Source: Amycolatopsis sp. cg9 (GTDB lineage Bacteria > Actinomycetota > Actinomycetes > Mycobacteriales > Pseudonocardiaceae). From it: 64,000 nucleotides of DNA. The first letter of the stretch is position 1; each line of letters begins with the position of its first letter. The translations under genes and the position numbers were made by a program. The DNA lies in the NCBI RefSeq assembly GCF_041346945.1, contig NZ_CP166850.1, positions 5,750,501-5,814,500 on the forward strand. The letters are read 5' to 3'. The notes beneath the pieces are model-generated. The model worked only from the letters and a program-made list of their open reading frames with translations, was not told the origin of the DNA and did no database searches. Shown here in pieces: positions 8,616-16,651 of the stretch.

Positions 8616-9592
8616 CGGGTGCCTCCCACGACGCGCAGCTGGCGTTCGACCGTGCGCTTGAGCAATTCGACCTTGAACCCGTTGTGCCGCAACGGGCGGG
8701 CGCCGTCCGCGGCTCGCTGCGCGGCTTCGGCCCACAGCGCATCCGACGGCCGCTTGCCGAGCAGGTGCTGTTCGACGGCGGGCAGTTTCCACGGGACGGT
8801 GCCCACGCCGCCGGCTGCGACCTTCGCCGCGCGGATCACGCCACCCTGGATGTGCAGGGCCACTGCGGCCGAGGTCAGGGCGAACTCGTAGCTCTGCCGG
8901 TCCCGCACCTTCAGGTAGCCGGATTTCGCCGGGCGCGGGAAGGCCGGGATCTCGACAGCGGTGATCAGCTCACCAGGGCGCAGGGCTTGTTCCCGGTCGG
9001 GCGTGCTGCCGGGCCGCAGGAGGAAGTCGGCGAAGGGGATGGTGCGTTCGCCGGCGGAACCTTGCACGTGCACGATCGCTTCCAAGGCGGCGAAGGCGAC
9101 CGCGACGTCCGATGGGTGCGTGGCGACGCACGCCTCCGAGCCGCCCAGGATGGCGTGGCCGCGGTTGTAGCCGTCGAGGGCCGCGCAGCCCGAACCCGGG
9201 GTGCGCTTGTTGCAGTTCGCGCTCACGTCCCGGAAGTAGGTGCAGCGAGTGCGCTGCATGATGTTGCCGCCGATGGTGGCCATGTTGCGCAGCTGGGCGG
9301 ACGCGCTCAGTTCCAGGGCCTCCGACACCACCGGGAAGGCGCCGTGGACCCGGGGATCCGCGGCGACGTCGGCCATCCGCACCAGTGCGCCGATCCGCAG
9401 GCCGCCACCCGGGGTGGGGGTGATGCCGGTGAGCGGCAGCGTGGCGATGTCGACGAGGGTGCCGGGGTGTTCCACGGTCTCGCGCATCAGGTCGACCAGC
9501 GTCGTGCCGCCCGCGATGTACCGGCCGCCGCGCTGCCCGGCCGCGATGGCCGAGCGGATGTCGGGGACCTTGGCGTAGGAGAAGGGTTCCAT
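8612..9592 (-). CDS. FAD-binding medium subunit of aldehyde oxidase (PaoB/YagS type)
   Basis: A 326-residue subunit with the FAD-binding motifs YIAGGTTLVDLM (about residues 24-35) and MATIGGNIMQ (about 103-112). Between the two halves of the FAD domain it has an insert with cysteines, QRTRCTYFRDVSANCNKRTP-GSGC (hyphen added), like the insert that holds an extra 4Fe-4S cluster in E. coli PaoB and is absent from ordinary xanthine dehydrogenases. This assigns the complex to the PaoABC branch. The start is 4 bp after the stop of the 2Fe-2S subunit gene. Confidence 0.9.
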   Translation of the reverse strand: MEPFSYAKVPDIRSAIAAGQRGGRYIAGGTTLVDLMRETVEHPGTLVDIATLPLTGITPTPGGGLRIGALVRMADVAADPRVHGAFPVVSEALELSASAQLRNMATIGGNIMQRTRCTYFRDVSANCNKRTPGSGCAALDGYNRGHAILGGSEACVATHPSDVAVAFAALEAIVHVQGSAGERTIPFADFLLRPGSTPDREQALRPGELITAVEIPAFPRPAKSGYLKVRDRQSYEFALTSAAVALHIQGGVIRAAKVAAGGVGTVPWKLPAVEQHLLGKRPSDALWAEAAQRAADGARPLRHNGFKVELLKRTVERQLRVVGGTR

Positions 9593-9596
9593 CGCC

Positions 9597-10205
9597 TCAG
9601 CCCTTCGCCTGCTGGATGGCCTTGATGATCTTGACGTAGCAGCCGCAGCGGCAGATGTTGCCGCTCATCCACTCCCGGATCTCGTCCGGCGATCCAGTGT
9701 GGCCCTCCTTGAGGCAGCCGACGCCGGACATGATCTGCCCCGGCGTGCAGTAGCCGCACTGGAAGGCGTCCTGGTCGACGAACGCCTGCTGCAGCGGGTG
9801 CAACGGCCCCTCATCACCGGGGGACAGGCCCTCGATGGTGGTGACCTTCGCGCCGTCCAACCGCACCGCCAGGGTGAGGCAGCCGTTGACGCGGCGGTCG
9901 TCGACCAAGACCGTGCAGGCGCCGCACGCGCCCGCGTCGCAGCCCTTCTTCGTGCCCGTCAGCCCGAAGTGCTCGCGCAGCAGGTCCAGTAGCGACGTCC
10001 GGTTGTCCACGGTCACGGTGCGCCGGGTGCCGTTGACGGTCAACGAGACCCGGCTGCTCGGCGTGCTGTCGGCCGCGGTCGCGGGCTCGGCGCCCAGCAG
10101 CGAGGAGCCGGCCACGACGGCACCGCTCACGGCCGACGCGGCGAAGAACGTCCGCCGGGAAACGGCTGCCGCCTCTCCTGGCGGCTGGGGGTTTTCGGAG
10201 GCCAT
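9597..10205 (-). CDS. 2Fe-2S small subunit of aldehyde oxidase with Tat signal (PaoA/YagT type)
   Basis: A 202-residue subunit. The N terminus has SRRTFF followed by a hydrophobic stretch (about residues 16-40) and an Ala-rich cleavage region: a twin-arginine leader, so the folded complex is exported. Two 2Fe-2S clusters follow: plant-ferredoxin type GCDAGACGACTVLV (about 88-101) with a later Cys at NGC, and CGYCTPG plus CRCGCY in the helical domain. PaoA has this design. First gene of the operon. A type I operator-like repeat lies 49 bp upstream (10254-10272). No XdhC/PaoD-type cofactor-insertion chaperone gene is next to it. Confidence 0.92.
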   Translation of the reverse strand: MASENPQPPGEAAAVSRRTFFAASAVSGAVVAGSSLLGAEPATAADSTPSSRVSLTVNGTRRTVTVDNRTSLLDLLREHFGLTGTKKGCDAGACGACTVLVDDRRVNGCLTLAVRLDGAKVTTIEGLSPGDEGPLHPLQQAFVDQDAFQCGYCTPGQIMSGVGCLKEGHTGSPDEIREWMSGNICRCGCYVKIIKAIQQAKG

Positions 10206-10253
10206 GGGACGACTCCACCAGGTGTTCGCGCGGGCTGGGAGTCACTGGCGAAG

Positions 10254-10272
10254 GGTGTACTGGCAGTACGTC
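10254..10272. promoter_or_regulatory. Type I palindrome, site A (GGTGTAC-N5-GTACGTC)
   Basis: The left arm equals the perfect site B at 12087; the right arm differs from GTACACC at two adjacent positions. The spacer TGGCA is close to CGGCA in site B, and AAGG precedes it in both. It lies in the leader of the aldehyde oxidase operon. Probably bound by one of the two MDNR-type XRE regulators (12139, 13865). Confidence 0.5.
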
Positions 10273-10417
10273 GCAAAGCGGACGAATCGGCGGTACTTTG
10301 GCCGGTTGACTCGGGAGCGGGTGTGGCGACCGGGGTGCGCGTTACGTCAATCAACTGATTTAATCGGGTTGTCTGACCTCGCCCGGACCATCCCCACACG
10401 GCGCAACGGAGAATCCC

Positions 10418-10984
10418 TTGACCGCATCCGCTTTGGACCCCGGCACGGCCTTGCTCGTCGTCGACCTGCAACGCGCGACCACCAGCCTCCCGTCCGCTCA
10501 CGACATGGACGGCGTCATCGCGAACGCCGTCCGGCTGGCCGGTGCGTTCCGGCAGCGGGACCTGCCGGTGGTCCTGGTCAGCGCGGACCTGAACCGGCCG
10601 CCCGCGGGGCGGACCGAGCTGGGCGGGAACCGGCCGCCGATCCCGGAGGCGGCGCTCGCGCTCGTCCCGCAGCTCGATCCGCAGCCCGCGGATCTGCGCG
10701 TCGTCAAGTCCGGGTGGGGAGCGTTCGCCGGCACCGACCTGGCCGGCACACTGACCCGGCTCGGCGTCACGCAGGTGGTGATCGCCGGGGTCGCGACGAC
10801 TTTCGGCGTCGAGTCGACCGCGCGCCAGGCGTACGACCTCGGCTTCACCGTCACGGTGGTCGTCGACGCCGTCACCGATCCCCGCGCCGAGGCGCACGAG
10901 CAGAGCGTCGCCCGGGTGTTCCCCGTGCTCGGCGAGACAGCCACCACCGAGGAGGTGCTCGCGCTGCTCCCGATCAGGGCGTGA
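10418..10984 (+). CDS. Isochorismatase-fold protein lacking the usual catalytic Cys
   Basis: A 188-residue protein with the isochorismatase/nicotinamidase fold. The catalytic Asp (VVDLQ, about residue 14) and Lys (VVKSGWGAF, about residue 95) are present. At the usual nucleophile position the sequence reads GVATTFGVESTAR, with Gly where hydrolases of this family have Cys. It may therefore be a non-hydrolytic member or do isochorismatase-type chemistry, which does not need Cys. The TTG start at 10418 has AACGGAGAA in front; it is the only good start. Its end overlaps the converging dehydrogenase gene by 11 bp. Confidence 0.8.
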   Translation: MTASALDPGTALLVVDLQRATTSLPSAHDMDGVIANAVRLAGAFRQRDLPVVLVSADLNRPPAGRTELGGNRPPIPEAALALVPQLDPQPADLRVVKSGWGAFAGTDLAGTLTRLGVTQVVIAGVATTFGVESTARQAYDLGFTVTVVVDAVTDPRAEAHEQSVARVFPVLGETATTEEVLALLPIRA

Positions 10985-11990
10985 GCAGGGCCTTGATCGC
11001 GCGCCGCTCATCCATGGCCCGGTAGCCCTCGGCCACCTGGTCCAGGGGCAGCGTGAGGTCGAAGACCGGGCCGGGGTTGATGTGGCCGGACAGGACGCGG
11101 TCGATCAGGTCGGGCAGGAAGCGGCGCACCGGCGCGGGGCCGCCGCGCAGGCCGACGTGGGAGAAGAACAGCTCTTCGCCGGCGATCTGCACGTCGTGCG
11201 GGACGCCGACGAACCCGACGTTGCCGCCGGGCCGGGTCGCGTGGAGCGCCTGCTTCATGGATTCGGCGGTGCCGACGCACTCCAGCACGGCGTCGGCGCC
11301 GATGCCGCCGGTGAGGTCCTTGATGGCGGCGACGCCGTCGTCGCCGCGTTCGGTGACGATGTCGGTGGCGCCGAACTCAGTGGCCAGCTTCTGCCGCGAT
11401 TCGTGGCGGCTCATGGCGATGACGCGTTCCGCGCCGAGCTCCTTGGCCGCGATGACGCCGCACAGCCCGACCGCGCCGTCGCCGACCACGACGGCGGTGG
11501 AACCGGGCTTCACCTCGGCGGCGACGGCGGCGTACCAGCCGGTGCCCATGACGTCGGACACGGCCAGCAAGCCGGGGAGGTGCTCGGGGCCGGGGTGTTC
11601 AGGGGTGGCGACGAGCGTGCCCTGGGCGTTGGGGATGCGGACGAGGTCGGCCTGGCAGGTGCTCATGAACTCGCGGTGCAGGCAGGACGACTGCCAGCCG
11701 TTGCGGCAGTTCGCGCAGGTGTTGTCCGAGGTGGCGAACGAGCCGACGACGAACTGGCCGGGCTTGACCGCGGTCACCTCGCTGCCGACCTCTTCGACGA
11801 CGCCGACGTACTCGTGGCCCATCGGGTGCGGGTCGCCGATCGGCTCGAGGCCGCGGTAGGGCCACAGGTCCGAGCCGCACACGCAGGTGACGACGGTGCG
11901 GATGATCGCGTCGGTCGGCTGCTCGAGCTTCGGGTCGGCGAGCTGTTCGAAACGGACGTCGCCGGGCGCGTGGATGACGGCTCCGCGCAT
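10974..11990 (-). CDS. Zinc-dependent alcohol dehydrogenase (paralogue 1)
   Basis: A 338-residue medium-chain dehydrogenase. Catalytic zinc ligands: Cys in TCVCGSDLW (about residue 38) and GHE in MGHEYVG (about 61). A structural zinc loop is shown by CANCRNGWQSSC. The Rossmann motif is VVGDGAVGLCG (about 170). Closely related along the whole length to the gene at 21404, by eye about 80% identical; the pair is probably an old local duplication. The ATG at 11990 gives the family N terminus. It is divergent from the XRE gene at 12139, and the perfect type I palindrome lies between them 97 bp upstream of this start, so this is a likely regulator target. Confidence 0.9.
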   Translation of the reverse strand: MRGAVIHAPGDVRFEQLADPKLEQPTDAIIRTVVTCVCGSDLWPYRGLEPIGDPHPMGHEYVGVVEEVGSEVTAVKPGQFVVGSFATSDNTCANCRNGWQSSCLHREFMSTCQADLVRIPNAQGTLVATPEHPGPEHLPGLLAVSDVMGTGWYAAVAAEVKPGSTAVVVGDGAVGLCGVIAAKELGAERVIAMSRHESRQKLATEFGATDIVTERGDDGVAAIKDLTGGIGADAVLECVGTAESMKQALHATRPGGNVGFVGVPHDVQIAGEELFFSHVGLRGGPAPVRRFLPDLIDRVLSGHINPGPVFDLTLPLDQVAEGYRAMDERRAIKALLTP

Positions 11991-12086
11991 GGGGATGGCT
12001 CCTCGGGTGACGGGGTGCGGGCCCAAACGGCCCCTGGCGCTTACAGGCAACCGCGTCTCCGCGCGCACAGCGAGTCTCTGATGAAG

Positions 12087-12105
12087 GGTGTACCGGCAGT
12101 ACACC
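12087..12105. promoter_or_regulatory. Type I palindrome, site B (perfect GGTGTAC-N5-GTACACC)
   Basis: A perfect 7-bp inverted repeat with the spacer CGGCA, between the divergent zinc dehydrogenase and XRE genes. It ends 33 bp before the GTG start of the XRE gene, as expected for an operator used for self-control and for the divergent gene. Confidence 0.7.
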
Positions 12106-12138
12106 CCAACGTGTGATGGCGGCGCGTACGGTCGCGCT

Positions 12139-12999
12139 GTGGACAACCGTGACGAAGTCCGCGAGTTCCTCGTCTCGCGGCGAGCCAGGATCACGCCGGA
12201 GGAGGCGGGGCTGCCGGGCGGGACCCGGCGTCGCGTGAGCGGGCTGCGCCGCAGCGAGGTCGCCGCGCTGGCCGACGTGAGCGTCGAGTACTACGCCAAG
12301 CTCGAACGCGGGAACCTCGCCGGTGCCTCGCCCGCCGTGCTCGAGGCGGTCGCCCGCGCGCTGCGGCTGGACGACGCCGAACGCGCCCACCTGCTGCACC
12401 TGGCCCAGACCGCCGACGGGGCCGATGTGCTCGCCCGCCCTCGGCAGCGGTCGGCGAAACCGCGCACGCTGCACCGCAGTCTGCAGTGGACGCTGGACGC
12501 GATCACCGCCGGGCCCGCGTTCGTCAACAACGGCCGCCTGGACCTGCTGGCGGAGAACCGGCTCGCCCGGGCGTTCTACCGCGACATGTACGTGGGTGGC
12601 CCGAAGCCGAACATGGCCCGGTTCCAGTTCCTCGACCCCACGGCCCGCCGCTTCTACGCCGACTGGGACCTGGCCGCGGACATCACCGTGGACGTCCTGC
12701 GCACCGAAGCCGGCCGCAACCCGCACGACAAGGGCCTGCACGACCTCGTCGGGGAGCTGTCCACTCGCAGCGACGAGTTCCGCCGCCGCTGGGGCAAGCA
12801 CAACGTCCGGCGGCACGGCACGGGCGTGAAACGCTTTCATCACCCGGACGTGGGTGATGTCACCCTCACGTGGGAGGCGATGGGCATGGCCGCCGAACCC
12901 GGTCTCACCCTGGTGGTCTACACCGCCGAACCGGGTTCTCCGTCCGCGGAAGGGCTGGAGCTGCTCGCGTCCTGGGCCGCGGCTCAGCCCGACCGGTGA
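12139..12999 (+). CDS. XRE/MmyB-type regulator, subfamily I (copy 1)
   Basis: A 286-residue protein. An N-terminal XRE helix-turn-helix (about residues 5-80, RRRVSGLRRSEVAALADVSV then YYAKLERGN) is followed by the MmyB-like ligand domain (about 110-280, with AFVNNGRLDLLAENRLARAF and GLELLASWAA at the end). This family is common in actinomycetes next to oxidoreductase genes and is thought to bind a small hydrophobic ligand. GTG at 12139 was chosen because the HTH starts straight after it and the palindrome lies upstream. Closest relative in the window is the converging gene at 12984-13865; both begin with VDNR. Likely target: the divergent zinc dehydrogenase. Confidence 0.88.
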   Translation: MDNRDEVREFLVSRRARITPEEAGLPGGTRRRVSGLRRSEVAALADVSVEYYAKLERGNLAGASPAVLEAVARALRLDDAERAHLLHLAQTADGADVLARPRQRSAKPRTLHRSLQWTLDAITAGPAFVNNGRLDLLAENRLARAFYRDMYVGGPKPNMARFQFLDPTARRFYADWDLAADITVDVLRTEAGRNPHDKGLHDLVGELSTRSDEFRRRWGKHNVRRHGTGVKRFHHPDVGDVTLTWEAMGMAAEPGLTLVVYTAEPGSPSAEGLELLASWAAAQPDR

Positions 13000-13865
13000 C
13001 CGGTCGGGTGTGCCGCCTCGTGCGTGGCCGCCCAGGAGGCCAGGAGGCGCAGGGTCTCTTCGGACGGTGAACCGGGCTCGGCCGTGTAGATGGTCACCGT
13101 CAGGCCGGGTTCGGCGGCCAGTTCGAGGCCTTCGTAGGCGAGGGTGAGGTCCCCGACGACCGGGTGGTGGAAGGTCTTCGACCCGGTGCCGTGGTGGCGG
13201 ACGTTGTGGGCGCCCCACCGGACGCGGAACTCGTCGCTGCGGGTGGACAGTTCGCCCACCAGGTCGTGCAGGCCCTTGTCGTGCGGGTCGCGGCCGGCTT
13301 CGGTGTGCAGGATTTCGACGCAGACGTCGGCGAAGAAACCCCAATCCGGGTAGAACCGCCGCGAGGCCGGATCGAGGAACTGGAACCGGGCGAGGTTCGG
13401 TGGTTGCTGCGGGCTCGCGTAGACGTCGGAGTAGAAAGCCCGGGCGAGGCGGTTGGCGGCCAGCAGGTCCATCCGTCCATTGCGGACGAAGGCGGGGCCT
13501 TCGGTGACGGCGTCGAGGACCCACTGCAGGCTGGGGTGCAGTGTCCGGTCGCCCTTCGCCGGCCGCCGCAGGATCGCGCTCGTGCCGTCCGCCGCGCGGG
13601 CGAGGGCGAGCAGATGGGCGCGCTCAGCGTCGTCGAGCTGGAGTGCCCGGGCCACCGCGTCCAGGACGGACGGCGAAACTCCGGCGAGGTTGCCGCGTTC
13701 CAGCTTGGCGTAGTACTCGACGCTGACGTCGGCCAGCATGGCGACCTCGCTGCGGCGCAGGCCCGGCACCCGCCGTTTGCTCCCGGGCGGGAGCCCGGCC
13801 TGCTCGGGGCTGATCTTCGCGCGCCGCGAGACGAGGAACTCGCGAACTTCCTGGCGATTGTCCAC
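12984..13865 (-). CDS. XRE/MmyB-type regulator, subfamily I (copy 2)
   Basis: A 293-residue protein, strongly similar to the regulator at 12139-12999 over both the HTH (about residues 5-80) and the MmyB ligand domain. The start is GTG at 13865, giving the same VDNR N terminus. It converges on copy 1, with the two ends overlapping by 16 bp and sharing a hairpin. It is divergent from the SDR operon at 13995, with a type I palindrome half-match (13899-13917) between. This mirror layout, regulator plus divergent target on each side, suggests an inverted duplication that then took on different targets. Confidence 0.88.
   Translation of the reverse strand: MDNRQEVREFLVSRRAKISPEQAGLPPGSKRRVPGLRRSEVAMLADVSVEYYAKLERGNLAGVSPSVLDAVARALQLDDAERAHLLALARAADGTSAILRRPAKGDRTLHPSLQWVLDAVTEGPAFVRNGRMDLLAANRLARAFYSDVYASPQQPPNLARFQFLDPASRRFYPDWGFFADVCVEILHTEAGRDPHDKGLHDLVGELSTRSDEFRVRWGAHNVRHHGTGSKTFHHPVVGDLTLAYEGLELAAEPGLTVTIYTAEPGSPSEETLRLLASWAATHEAAHPTGHRSG
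12988..13008. terminator. Hairpin shared by the two converging regulator genes
   Basis: CCCGACCGG and CCGGTCGGG form a perfect 9-bp stem with a 3-base loop, TGA, which is itself the stop codon of the forward gene. There is no T run, as is usual in high-GC actinomycetes. It can work in both directions. Confidence 0.6.
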
Positions 13866-13898
13866 CCCACCACGATAAGTCCGCCCACGACGGTGAAG

Positions 13899-13917
13899 GG
13901 TGCTCTGCCAGTACACC
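13899..13917. promoter_or_regulatory. Type I palindrome, site C (GGTGCTC-N5-GTACACC)
   Basis: The right arm is perfect; the left arm differs from GGTGTAC at two positions. The spacer is TGCCA. It lies between regulator copy 2 (start 13865) and the SDR operon (start 13995), again with AAGG just before it. Confidence 0.5.
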
Positions 13918-13994
13918 TTTCGAGAGAACCTCGCGGGTCGCGCCGGCTTCTGGTTCCGTGGGAACCGGAAGCCAAGTCCGGCCGAGGAGTATTC

Positions 13995-14654
13995 ATGTCG
14001 ACTTTCGCACTCGTCGGTGCCGGCCCCGGCCTGGGGTTCGCCACCGCACGGCGCTTCGGGGCCGCCGGCTACGACGTCGCCCTGATCGCCCGCAGCGCTT
14101 CGCGCCTTGAAGAGCTGACGGCCGAGCTGACGCGTGAGGGCATCCGAGCTCGCGCGTTCCCCGCCGACGTGCTCGACCGCACGTCGCTCACCGCCGCGTT
14201 GCAGGCAGCCGGGCCCGTCGAGGTCCTGCAGTTCAGCCCGGTGCCCCGCGCGGACTTCATGAAGCCGCTCCTCGACACGAGCGCCGACGACCTCGACGCG
14301 CCCCTGAACTTCTCCGTGAAGGGCCCGGTCACCGCCGTGCACGCCGTGCTGCCCGGCATGCGCGCCCTCGGCCGCGGAACCGTCCTGTTCGTGAACGGCG
14401 GCAGCGCCGTGCGCCCGCACCCCCAGCGCGCCGGCACCTCGATCGCCTTCGCCGCGGAGAGCGCGTACGCCCGGATGCTGCACGAAGTGCTGGCTCCGGA
14501 AAACATCCACGTCGCCCAGCTCATCGTCCCGGGAGCCATCCGGCCGGACGCGGAGCACAGCAGCCCGGACGCCCTCGCCGGGAGACTCTTCGCCATCCAC
14601 TCCGAACGTGACGGTTTCCGGCACTTCGCCGAGCCCATGCCGGAGACGCCGTGA
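13995..14654 (+). CDS. SDR-fold protein without a clear YxxxK
   Basis: A 219-residue Rossmann-fold protein. The dinucleotide motif is VGAGPGLG (about residues 7-14) and the second strand ends ALIARS, which suggests NADPH. It is shorter than classical SDRs, and where Tyr-x3-Lys is expected it has ESAYARMLHEV, with no Lys at +4. It is therefore either a divergent reductase or a binding protein. ATG at 13995 follows GAGGAG. First gene of an operon with a lipoprotein-like protein and two more SDRs, facing regulator copy 2. Confidence 0.75.
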   Translation: MSTFALVGAGPGLGFATARRFGAAGYDVALIARSASRLEELTAELTREGIRARAFPADVLDRTSLTAALQAAGPVEVLQFSPVPRADFMKPLLDTSADDLDAPLNFSVKGPVTAVHAVLPGMRALGRGTVLFVNGGSAVRPHPQRAGTSIAFAAESAYARMLHEVLAPENIHVAQLIVPGAIRPDAEHSSPDALAGRLFAIHSERDGFRHFAEPMPETP

Positions 14655-15127
14655 CTCTCGCCCGCGCGATCCCCGTCACCGCCCTGCTGGCCGCGGTCGC
14701 CTGCGGCGCCGAACCACCGCCGTCCTCGGCACCTCCGGCGTCCTCGACGACCCTCGCGCCCACGACCGGGAGCACCACCGTGAACATCCGCCTCACCGTC
14801 GACGGCCGCGTCGTGCACGCGACCCTGAACGACAGCGCGGCCGCCCGTGATTTCGCCATCCTCCTGCCGCTCACGCTGGACCTGAGCGACTTCCACGAAA
14901 CGGAACGCATCTCCGACCTGCCCCGCCGGCTGTCGACCGACGGCGCCCCGGAAAGCGCCGAGCCGAAGGCCGGTGACCTGGCCTTCTACGCGCCGTGGGG
15001 CAACCTGGCGATCTATTACCGCGACGCGCCCCGCGCGAACGGCGTCGTCGTCCTCGGCCGCCTCGCCGACGGCGGCGCCGATGTGCTCGCCACCGCCGAC
15101 CGCGTCACCATCGAACCAACCCCCTGA
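14651..15127 (+). CDS. Cyclophilin-like fold protein, probably a lipoprotein
   Basis: A 158-residue protein with a hydrophobic leader ending in a lipobox-like AVAC (Cys at about 18), then a Pro/Ser/Thr-rich linker and a folded domain from about residue 42. That domain has the TVDGRVVHATLNDSAAARDF start and the DLAFYAPWGNLAIYYRD segment of the cyclophilin-like family often found beside flavin and SDR reductases. The linker and leader point to an anchor outside the membrane; many family members are cytoplasmic, so the export form is notable. The GTG start overlaps the stop of the SDR gene (GTGA), so they are coupled. Confidence 0.7.
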   Translation: MTLARAIPVTALLAAVACGAEPPPSSAPPASSTTLAPTTGSTTVNIRLTVDGRVVHATLNDSAAARDFAILLPLTLDLSDFHETERISDLPRRLSTDGAPESAEPKAGDLAFYAPWGNLAIYYRDAPRANGVVVLGRLADGGADVLATADRVTIEPTP

Positions 15128-15145
15128 AGCTGGAGAACGCCCGAG

Positions 15146-15913
15146 ATGAACCCCACGTACGACTTCACCGGCCAGGTCGCCTTCGTCACCGGAGCCGGCT
15201 CCGGGATGGGGCTGGCCACCGCCCGCGCCTTCGCCGAGTCCGGTGCCGCCGTCGCCCTCACCGACGTCGACGAAGCCGCGCTCGAGGCGGCGGAGAAGGA
15301 GCTCACCGCCGCCGGTCACCGCGTCCTGGCGCTGACGTGCGACGTCACCGACGAAGACCAGGTCGCCGCCGCCGTCGACCGCACGGTCGAAACCTTCGGC
15401 CGCCTTGACCTGGCCTACAACAACGCCGGTATCCAGATCCCGCCCGCCGACGCCGCCGAGGAGAGCGCCGAGCAGTTCGACCGCGTGCACGCCATCAACC
15501 TGCGCGGCATCTGGGCGAGCATGAAGCACGAGCTGCGTCACATGCGAGCACAGGGCAGCGGCGCGATCGTCAACTGCTCCTCCCTGGGTGGCCTCGTCGG
15601 CATCCCCGGCCGCGCCTCCTACCACGCGTCCAAGCACGGCGTGATCGGCTTGACCGGCAGCGCCGCCCTCGAGTACGCCCCGCGCGGCATCCGGATCAAC
15701 GCGGTCTGCCCCGGCACCATCGACACCCCGATGGTCGGCGACATGATCGCCAAGGGCGAGCTCGACCGCGCCGAGGCCGAGGCCAACCAGCCCATCGGCC
15801 GGCTGGGCACGGCCGAGGAGATCGCCCAGGCCGTGCTGTGGCTGTGCAGCCCCGGCTCCGGCTTCGTCGTCGGGGTGGCCCTGCCCGTCGACGGCGGCTA
15901 CGTGGCACGCTGA
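15146..15913 (+). CDS. Classical SDR dehydrogenase
   Basis: A 255-residue enzyme with all the standard parts: TGAGSGMG (about residues 15-22), Asp in LTDVD (favours NAD), NNAG (about 92-95), catalytic Ser in NCSSLGG (about 143) and YHASK (about 156-160), and the C-terminal PVDGGYVA. It would oxidise or reduce an alcohol/ketone; the substrate cannot be read from the sequence. The start follows GAGAACGCCCGAG. It lies 18 bp after the lipoprotein gene and 3 bp before the next SDR, so it is mid-operon. Confidence 0.9.
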   Translation: MNPTYDFTGQVAFVTGAGSGMGLATARAFAESGAAVALTDVDEAALEAAEKELTAAGHRVLALTCDVTDEDQVAAAVDRTVETFGRLDLAYNNAGIQIPPADAAEESAEQFDRVHAINLRGIWASMKHELRHMRAQGSGAIVNCSSLGGLVGIPGRASYHASKHGVIGLTGSAALEYAPRGIRINAVCPGTIDTPMVGDMIAKGELDRAEAEANQPIGRLGTAEEIAQAVLWLCSPGSGFVVGVALPVDGGYVAR

Positions 15914-15916
15914 GCC

Positions 15917-16642
15917 ATGGCACGCGTCTTCGTCACCGGTTCGGCCGACGGGCTCGGCCTCGCCGCGGCTCGGACCCTGCTGGACGAAGGACACGAGGTG
16001 GTCGTCCACGCCCGCCGCCGAGAACGGCTCCCGGCGGCCTTGCTGGATCGGGGTGCCGCCGGAGTCGTGGGTGATCTGTCCGATGTGGATCAAACACGGG
16101 GTGTCGCCGGGCAGGTGAACGATCTCGGCGAGATGGACGCGGTGATCCACAACGCCGGCGTCTACCGCGGCGCGCTCGTCCTGCCGGTCAACGTCGTCGC
16201 GCCCTACCTGCTGACCGCGCTCGTCCGGCGACCGGCGCGGCTGGTGTACCTCAGCAGCGGCATGCACCGCGGCGGGCGGCCGAAGCCGCGCGGACAGGAC
16301 TGGTCCGGGCGCCGGGTGACCGCGTCCTATTCGGACAGCAAGCTCTTCGTGACCGCCTTCGCCGCCGCGGTCGCCCGGCTGTGGCCCCACGTGTGCAGCA
16401 ACGCGGTCGACCCGGGTTGGGTGCCGACGAAGATGGGCGGCCCGGGTGCTCCCGACGACCTCCGGCTCGGCCACCTCACCCAGGAGTGGCTCGCCACCGC
16501 CGACGACCCGCAGGCCCGCACCACCGGCGGCTACTGGTACCACCGGCAACGGCACGACCCGCATCCCGCCGTCCGAGACGAACGGTTCCAGGACGAGCTG
16601 CTGGCCGAGCTCGCGGCCTTCACCGGCACGAGCCTGGCGTAG
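15917..16642 (+). CDS. SDR family oxidoreductase, daunorubicin C-13 reductase-like length
   Basis: A 241-residue SDR with TGSADGLG (about residues 7-14), HNAG (about 77-80), YLSSGM and catalytic YSDSK (about 138-142). The second strand ends VHARR, pointing to NADPH. The C-terminal half carries a GGYWYHRQRHDPHP motif typical of SDRs that act on bulky ring ketones or that remain uncharacterised. It starts 3 bp after the previous SDR stop, so it is the last gene of the 13995-16642 operon. It converges on the XRE gene at 16652, with only 9 bp between. Confidence 0.82.
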   Translation: MARVFVTGSADGLGLAAARTLLDEGHEVVVHARRRERLPAALLDRGAAGVVGDLSDVDQTRGVAGQVNDLGEMDAVIHNAGVYRGALVLPVNVVAPYLLTALVRRPARLVYLSSGMHRGGRPKPRGQDWSGRRVTASYSDSKLFVTAFAAAVARLWPHVCSNAVDPGWVPTKMGGPGAPDDLRLGHLTQEWLATADDPQARTTGGYWYHRQRHDPHPAVRDERFQDELLAELAAFTGTSLA

Positions 16643-16651
16643 CCCGGCAGT

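Noticed and set aside
6477..8891. An 800-codon plus-strand frame through the molybdenum subunit gene
   Set aside because: Antisense to a gene with clear molybdopterin motifs; the product is low-complexity.
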